Source: Nocardia bovistercoris
Lineage (GTDB): Bacteria; Actinomycetota; Actinomycetes; Mycobacteriales; Mycobacteriaceae
Length of the DNA stretch: 64,000 bases
Direction of reading: 5' to 3'
Assembly: GCF_015674855.1 (NCBI RefSeq)
Contig: NZ_JADMLG010000008.1
Coordinates: forward strand, 186,001 to 250,000
Positions within the stretch are counted from its first letter, which is position 1, and each line of letters opens with the position of its first letter. This document shows positions 59,939-64,000 of the stretch, piece after piece. Both the position numbers and the translations under genes were made by a program. A model generated the notes under the pieces. It was not told the DNA's origin and did not search any database. It worked only from the letters and a program-made list of their open reading frames with translations.

Positions 59939-61249
59939 GTGACAAGCACAGCCCGTTCGCCAAGGACCCAACGGCAGCCGCGTCCGATCGCGATCGTCGG
60001 CGGCAACCGGATCCCCTTCGCCCGCTCCGACAAGAGCTACGCGCACGCCTCCAACCAGGACATGTTCACCGCCGCGCTGGACGGCCTCGTCAGCCGGTTC
60101 AACCTGCAGGGCGAACGGCTCGGCCTCGTCGTCGGCGGCGCGGTGCTCAAGCGGGTCGGCGAACACGGCCTGATCCGGGAGAGCGTGCTCGGCTCCACCC
60201 TGAGCCCGTACACCCCCGCCCACGATCTGCAGTTGGCCTGCGGCACCGGTCTGCAATCCATCGTCACCGTCGGCGACGCCATCGCGGCGGGCCGGATCGA
60301 CGCCGGTATCGGCGGCGGCACCGACACCACCTCCGACGCGCCGATCGGCGTCAGCGAGGGCATGCGCGAATGGATGCTCGACGCCAACCGCGCCAAGTCC
60401 ACCAAGGCTCGCCTCAAGCTGGTCGGCCAGTTGCGCCCCGGCATGCTCGGCATCGAGATCCCCCGCAACGCCGAACCGCGCACCGGCCTTTCCATGGGCG
60501 AGCACGCGGCGGTCACCGCCAAGGAATTCGGCGTCACCCGCGAGGCGCAGGACGAACTCGCCTACCTGTCGCACAAGAACATGGCCGCCGCCTACGACCG
60601 CGGCTTCTTCGACGACCTGATCACCCCGTTCCTCGGCCTGACCCGCGACGACAACCTGCGTCCCGGATCCACCGTCGAGAAGTTGGCCACCCTGAAACCG
60701 GTCTTCGGCGTCAAGGCGGGCGAAGCGACCATGACGGCGGGCAACTCCACCCCGCTCACCGACGGCGCGTCCGCGGTGCTGCTCTCCAGTGACGAATGGG
60801 CCGCCGAGCGCAAACTGCCGACCCTGGCCTACCTGGTGGATTCCGAGGTCGCCGCAGTCGACTACATCCACGGCCCGGACGGGCTGCTGATGGCGCCCAC
60901 CTACGCGGTGCCGCGCATGCTCGCCCGCAACGGCCTCACCTTGCAGGATTTCGACTACTACGAGATCCACGAAGCGTTCGCGTCGGTCGTGCTCGCCACC
61001 CTGCAGGCGTGGGAGTCCGATCAGTACTGCAAGGAACGCCTCGGCCTCGACGGTGCGCTCGGGTCGATCGACCGGAGCAAACTCAACGTCAACGGCTCCT
61101 CGCTGGCCGCGGGGCACCCGTTCGCCGCCACCGGCGGCCGCGTGGTCGCCTCCACCGCGAAACTGCTCGCCGAGCGCGGGTCAGGCCGGGCGCTCATCTC
61201 CATCTGCGCCGCGGGCGGTCAGGGCGTGGTCGCCATTCTCGAGCGCTGA
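59939..61249 (+). CDS. fadA2: Acetyl-CoA acetyltransferase/thiolase FadA2
   Basis: A 436-residue thiolase. The acyl-accepting Cys is in DLQLACGTGLQSIV, the His in NGSSLAAGHPFAATGGRVVA and the second Cys in SICAAGGQGVV. It cleaves 3-oxoacyl-CoA with CoA to release acetyl-CoA, or runs the reverse condensation. GTG 59939 has GGAG 6 nt upstream. It is transcribed divergently from fabG4-htdX under a shared operator, which fits a complete acyl cycle of thiolase, reductase and dehydratase. A partial copy of this gene is stranded at 38761. Confidence 0.95.
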   Translation: MTSTARSPRTQRQPRPIAIVGGNRIPFARSDKSYAHASNQDMFTAALDGLVSRFNLQGERLGLVVGGAVLKRVGEHGLIRESVLGSTLSPYTPAHDLQLACGTGLQSIVTVGDAIAAGRIDAGIGGGTDTTSDAPIGVSEGMREWMLDANRAKSTKARLKLVGQLRPGMLGIEIPRNAEPRTGLSMGEHAAVTAKEFGVTREAQDELAYLSHKNMAAAYDRGFFDDLITPFLGLTRDDNLRPGSTVEKLATLKPVFGVKAGEATMTAGNSTPLTDGASAVLLSSDEWAAERKLPTLAYLVDSEVAAVDYIHGPDGLLMAPTYAVPRMLARNGLTLQDFDYYEIHEAFASVVLATLQAWESDQYCKERLGLDGALGSIDRSKLNVNGSSLAAGHPFAATGGRVVASTAKLLAERGSGRALISICAAGGQGVVAILER

Positions 61250-61256
61250 TACGCGA

Positions 61257-61295
61257 GGGCGGCATCCGATTCTTCCCCGGAACCGGATGCCGCCC
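61257..61295 (+). terminator. Intrinsic terminator of fadA2
   Basis: GGGCGGCATCCG pairs perfectly with CGGATGCCGCCC (12 bp) around a 15-nt loop, followed by TGTTTG. It starts 8 nt after the stop. Confidence 0.85.
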
Positions 61296-61481
61296 TGTTT
61301 GCCGGCTCCCGAATCCGGTCGGGGCGATCGACGCTTCGGAAGCGACGAACACGACCTCCGAAACGGACCCGGACGGGAGTCAGCCGGTGAAAACGTATCG
61401 GAATCAGGCGGGCGAGGTGACCGAAACGGCGGGTTCGTCCCGCGAAATGGGAGATATCCACGGATTTGCCCGGTCCGGGGG

Positions 61482-62510
61482 TCACGCTTCGGGGAGTTCG
61501 TCGTGCCCGCCGAACGCCTTGCGCATGGCGGAAAGCATCTTGTCGGCGTAGAGCGCGCCGTCGCGCGAGGAGAAGCGCCCGAACAACGCCGCGGCCAGCA
61601 CCGGTGCGGGCACGCCGGTGTCGACGGCGGCGTCGAGGGTCCAGCGGCCCTCCCCGGAATCGGAGACCCTGCCGTCGAAGGAATCCAGATTCGGGTCCGC
61701 GTACAGTTCGGCCGCGGTCAGGTCGAGCAGCCAGGACGCGACCACCGACCCGCGCCGCCACACCTCGGCCACCTCGGGGATGTCGAGGTCGTATCGGTAG
61801 TACTCGGGATGTTCCAGCGGCGTGAGTTCCGCGGAGAACTCCCCGGCCCGCGCGGCGCCCGCGTTCGCCCTGTGCAGGATGTTGAGCCCTTCCGCGTAGG
61901 CCGACATCGCCCCGTATTCGATGCCGTTGTGCACCATTTTCACGAAATGGCCCGCGCCCGCCGGACCGCAGTGCAGATAGCCCTGTTCCGCCGTCGACGG
62001 CGCGCCGGTGCGGCCGGGGGTGCGTTCGGCCGCGCCGATGCCGGGCGCGATGGACTTCAGCAGCGGGTCGAGATGTTCGACCGGCTCCCGCTCCCCGCCG
62101 ATCATCAGGCAGAAGCCGCGCTCGAGTCCGTAGACGCCGCCCGAGGTGCCGATATCGACGTAGTGGATGCCTTTCGGGGCGAGCGCCGCCGAGCGCGCGA
62201 TGTCCTCGTGGTAGCGGCTGTTGCCCCCGTCGATCACGATGTCGCCGGGTTCGAGCAGCGCGGCCACCTGTTCGACGACCGCGCCGGTCGCGCCCGCGGG
62301 GATCATCACCCACACCGCGCGCGGCGGGGTGAGACGCGCCACGAATTCGGCGAGGTCGGTGGTTCCGGTGAAACTGTCGCCCAGTTCGTCGCGCAGTCGG
62401 TCGATGGCGTCGGCTTGGAGTTCGTATCCGACGCAGGTGTGTCCCTCGCGGACGATCCGTCGCACGATATTGGCGCCCATGCGCCCGAGCCCGATCATTC
62501 CCAGCTGCAT
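61482..62510 (-). CDS. gnd: 6-phosphogluconate dehydrogenase, decarboxylating (short form)
   Basis: A 342-residue enzyme of the short 6PGDH class (as Rv1122). The Rossmann motif is MQLGMIGLGRMGANIVRRIV, followed by DIVIDGGNSRYHEDI, VDIGTSGGVYGLERGFCLMI, the catalytic Lys in GHFVKMVHNGIEYGAM and RRGSVVASWLLDL. It oxidises 6-phosphogluconate to ribulose-5-phosphate. Short-form enzymes are often NAD- or F420-context linked; the cofactor cannot be told with certainty. ATG 62510 has GAGGGA upstream. The gene ends convergently with fadA2. Confidence 0.93.
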   Translation of the reverse strand: MQLGMIGLGRMGANIVRRIVREGHTCVGYELQADAIDRLRDELGDSFTGTTDLAEFVARLTPPRAVWVMIPAGATGAVVEQVAALLEPGDIVIDGGNSRYHEDIARSAALAPKGIHYVDIGTSGGVYGLERGFCLMIGGEREPVEHLDPLLKSIAPGIGAAERTPGRTGAPSTAEQGYLHCGPAGAGHFVKMVHNGIEYGAMSAYAEGLNILHRANAGAARAGEFSAELTPLEHPEYYRYDLDIPEVAEVWRRGSVVASWLLDLTAAELYADPNLDSFDGRVSDSGEGRWTLDAAVDTGVPAPVLAAALFGRFSSRDGALYADKMLSAMRKAFGGHDELPEA

Positions 62511-62930
62511 TCGATCCCTCTTCTCGTGGGTGCGAGCGCGTGTGACCCTCGCTTCGATTGTCTCCCGCCGACCCGCGATCGGCGGTCTGCGCCGACCTCG
62601 CGCGAACCGGTGTGTAACGCACGGTGCACGGCCGCGATAAACAGATCGGCTCCGTGTAGTTGCCAGACCCCCGACCCGGCAACTGCGCGGAGCCTCTTCG
62701 TGCGCTGGGCCGCCTTCCGCCTGAAAAGCCGCGTTTCCGGTTCTCACGGTTGCTTCCATACGGTCCGTTAAGAAATCCTACCGTTGGCGGTATTAGGCGA
62801 TTGTGGTAGGTGTGAGGAATGCCCTGCTAGGCGGTGGTTTCGTGCGTTGGTGGGTGTCGCGGGGTGGAGTCGGTTTCAGAGCAATTTTCGTAGTGGTTTC
62901 GTAGCGGTAGGGGGCCGGTACGCTGCGGTT
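62511..62930. other. Intergenic region upstream of gnd
   Basis: A 420-bp region holding the gnd promoter and, at 62648-62694, a large hairpin. The half near 62770-62930 is G/T-rich. I see no convincing gene. Confidence 0.4.
62648..62694. other. Orphan 14-bp hairpin with symmetric internal loop
   Basis: GGCTCCG pairs with CGGAGCC, and inside it AGTTGCC pairs with GGCAACT, separated by a 3x3 internal loop and topped by a 13-nt loop. It is not close enough to a stop codon to be an ordinary terminator. Confidence 0.6.
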
Positions 62931-63245
62931 TCAGGGGGCGGGTGGGGTGTTGAATCGGTGGCGGGTTCTGGGTGGTTGTCGGTGGTGTGGCGCGTGGTGG
63001 CCGTGTGGGTGGGTGTGGTGGTGGCCGTGTGGGCAGGTGCCTTTCGCGCATTCGATGATGTGGTCTTCGGTGACTTTGGCCCGGAATCTCGGGCCGAGCA
63101 TTCTGATGACGGCGCGTAGCGCCGAGGCCAACACCGCTTGTGGGTACATGCCGGTGATGGTGGCGAGTTTCTCGTCGGGGGTCACGGATAGTTCGAGTAG
63201 TAGCGCGGCGGTGGTGCGGTGGGTGTGGGCGTCGAGTGCCCGCAT
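62931..63245 (-). CDS. Small protein with histidine-rich C-terminus
   Basis: A 104-residue protein. A helical N-terminal part (MRALDAHTHRTTAALLLELS, LASALRAVIRMLGPRF) is followed by CAKGTCPHGHHHTHPHGHH and further histidines. The Cys/His tail should bind Zn, Ni or Cu. No family is recognised. GGGGAAAG lies a few bases upstream of the ATG. It lies 81 bp downstream of a second unrecognised gene on the same strand and may be cotranscribed with it. Confidence 0.55.
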   Translation of the reverse strand: MRALDAHTHRTTAALLLELSVTPDEKLATITGMYPQAVLASALRAVIRMLGPRFRAKVTEDHIIECAKGTCPHGHHHTHPHGHHAPHHRQPPRTRHRFNTPPAP

Positions 63246-63326
63246 GAGCTTTCCCCTGTGTGCGTGTGGTGCGGAGTTGTTCGATTTCCCGGGCGGGATC
63301 GGTTCGCGGTGGACGCGGTAGCCGGA

Positions 63327-63899
63327 TCAGTGGCCCCCGTCCACGGTGGCGCGGGCTTCGGCGGTGTGTTCGTGGTCTTCGCGGGTGATCTCGGCTATCC
63401 GTAGGGCGGTCATCGGGGTGAGCAGGTAGGCGGTCACGGGGATCAGCGCACCGCGAGCGGCGAGACCGGTCAGTGTTTCCGCGACGTGCGCGCACTCGAG
63501 TCCCGAGAGGTCCGCCAGGTCTTCGGCGGTGTAGGCGCGATGCTCGTCGGTCATGGCCCGCACCACCGTCACGCCGTGATCGGTGAGGAATCGGCGCGTG
63601 TCAGCGATCGTGTCGGTGTCGGTGTCGGTCGCGCCGGCCCACCGCGCGCGGATCGCGCGTCGGGTGGCGCGCTGGGCGTCTTCGGCGTCGATGTCGGCCA
63701 AGCGCTGGGCGGCGGTGGGGGTGATCCGGAATTGCTCGGACACGTACCCTTGGGTCGCCAACATGCGTAGCTGACGGCGCACGCTGACGGCGCGGAAACT
63801 GTTGTCGCGCACCAGTTCCGCGATCGTGTGTGCGCGTCCGTCTCGCAGGGCTCGCAGGACGCGCAGTCCGTACACGGTGAACAGTCGACGGGTATCCAT
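63327..63899 (-). CDS. Hypothetical protein with two winged-helix-like halves
   Basis: A 190-residue protein starting MDTRRLFTVYGLRVLRALRD, with RAHTIAELVRDNSFRAVSVR and later AYTAEDLADLSGLECAHVAE, each resembling a winged-helix DNA-binding unit. A Thr/Asp-rich linker (DTDTDTIADT) separates them. GAGGAA lies about 10 nt before the ATG. Family unknown; a regulator from a mobile or accessory region is plausible. Confidence 0.6.
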   Translation of the reverse strand: MDTRRLFTVYGLRVLRALRDGRAHTIAELVRDNSFRAVSVRRQLRMLATQGYVSEQFRITPTAAQRLADIDAEDAQRATRRAIRARWAGATDTDTDTIADTRRFLTDHGVTVVRAMTDEHRAYTAEDLADLSGLECAHVAETLTGLAARGALIPVTAYLLTPMTALRIAEITREDHEHTAEARATVDGGH

Positions 63900-63941
63900 A
63901 GGACGGGGTTCCTCGAGTGTCGGGGTCGGTCGAAGTGGTGG

Positions 63942-64000
63942 TCAGTAGGGGGTTCTCGCCGCGCACGGCATGAGTCCGGTGGGCAGCAGGAGCGCGCACA
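63942..64000 (-). CDS. Possible 3' end of an upstream gene
   Basis: The last 18 codons of a frame (ending LLLPTGLMPCAARTPY) with GC-rich third positions, cut by the window edge and ending 42 bp before the next gene's ATG. Too short to name. Confidence 0.3.
   Translation of the reverse strand, partial: CALLLPTGLMPCAARTPY

Noticed and set aside
62648..62694. tRNA gene
   Set aside because: Only one stem; no cloverleaf, anticodon arm or acceptor stem can be drawn.
62827..63495. 222-codon minus-strand frame overlapping the His-rich gene
   Set aside because: Arg/Pro/Thr-rich, no family resemblance and no ribosome site; the 104-codon frame in another phase has a better start and composition.

Overview
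The window looks like a chromosomal segment of a mycolic-acid actinomycete, most likely Nocardia or a close relative. The GC content is high, many start codons are GTG or TTG, and the gene order follows the Mycobacterium tuberculosis Rv0204c-Rv0243 neighbourhood. That order runs: AI-2E permease / UPF0104 protein, mmpL3, NYN protein, trmB, GTPase pair (Rv0209-Rv0210), pckA; then aldehyde dehydrogenase (Rv0223c), methyltransferase (Rv0224c), glycosyltransferase (Rv0225), Rv0226c-like membrane protein, pgfA (Rv0227c), acyltransferase (Rv0228); then aftD (Rv0236c) with its small DUF2613 partner, lpqI (Rv0237), TetR (Rv0238), htdX, fabG4 and fadA2 (Rv0241c-Rv0243). Rv numbers are from memory of the reference genome, not from a search. 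No rRNA, tRNA, CRISPR array, transposase or integrase was found.

Layout. 0-7 kb: an ABC exporter operon coupled to a small HTH gene, an F420-type oxidoreductase with two operators, aroQ, a penicillin-binding-protein-like lipoprotein without catalytic motifs, a Uma2 protein and a DUF1707/LiaF-like protein. 7-20 kb: a MacS-type two-component system behind an AI-2E family permease, a broken Fic gene beside an intact MazEF-type toxin-antitoxin pair, a membrane adenylate cyclase, a UPF0104 membrane protein, DUF3054, a helix-turn-helix regulator and a very large DUF2339 membrane protein. 20-34 kb: mmpL3 with an exceptionally long repetitive tail, NYN protein, trmB, a lipase with a perfect 24-bp tandem repeat, a short-chain dehydrogenase, a dynamin-like pair and pckA. 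34-50.5 kb: cell-envelope and lipid genes ending in aftD. 50.5-57.3 kb: an isochorismate synthase gene framed by inverted copies of a palindromic repeat, a universal stress protein, lpqI, a TetR regulator, two tandem DUF5685 genes with cysteine-rich tails, and a third repeat copy. 57.4-62.5 kb: htdX-fabG4 diverging from fadA2 across one palindromic operator, then a 6-phosphogluconate dehydrogenase gene. 62.5-64 kb: small unrecognised genes.

How the genes fit together. MmpL3 exports trehalose monomycolate. PgfA is its periplasmic partner, the Rv0228-type acyltransferase is the probable mycolate acetylation enzyme, AftD builds arabinan, and LpqI recycles muropeptides. HtdX, FabG4 and FadA2 form a fatty-acyl cycle. 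The TetR gene carries an operator matching the one between fabG4 and fadA2, so it probably controls itself and both divergent units. The aldehyde dehydrogenase promoter carries two boxes of the KstR sterol-regulon type. Many promoters show TAnnnT followed 6-7 nt later by ATG or GTG, the signature of leaderless mRNA.

The most unusual items are the palindromic repeat family around the isochorismate synthase gene (with a likely sequencing artefact inside one copy), the cysteine-tailed DUF5685 pair with two aspartate-rich motifs, the catalytically dead PBP-like lipoprotein, the deleted Fic gene, and a fadA2 fragment stranded 21.6 kb from its parent.
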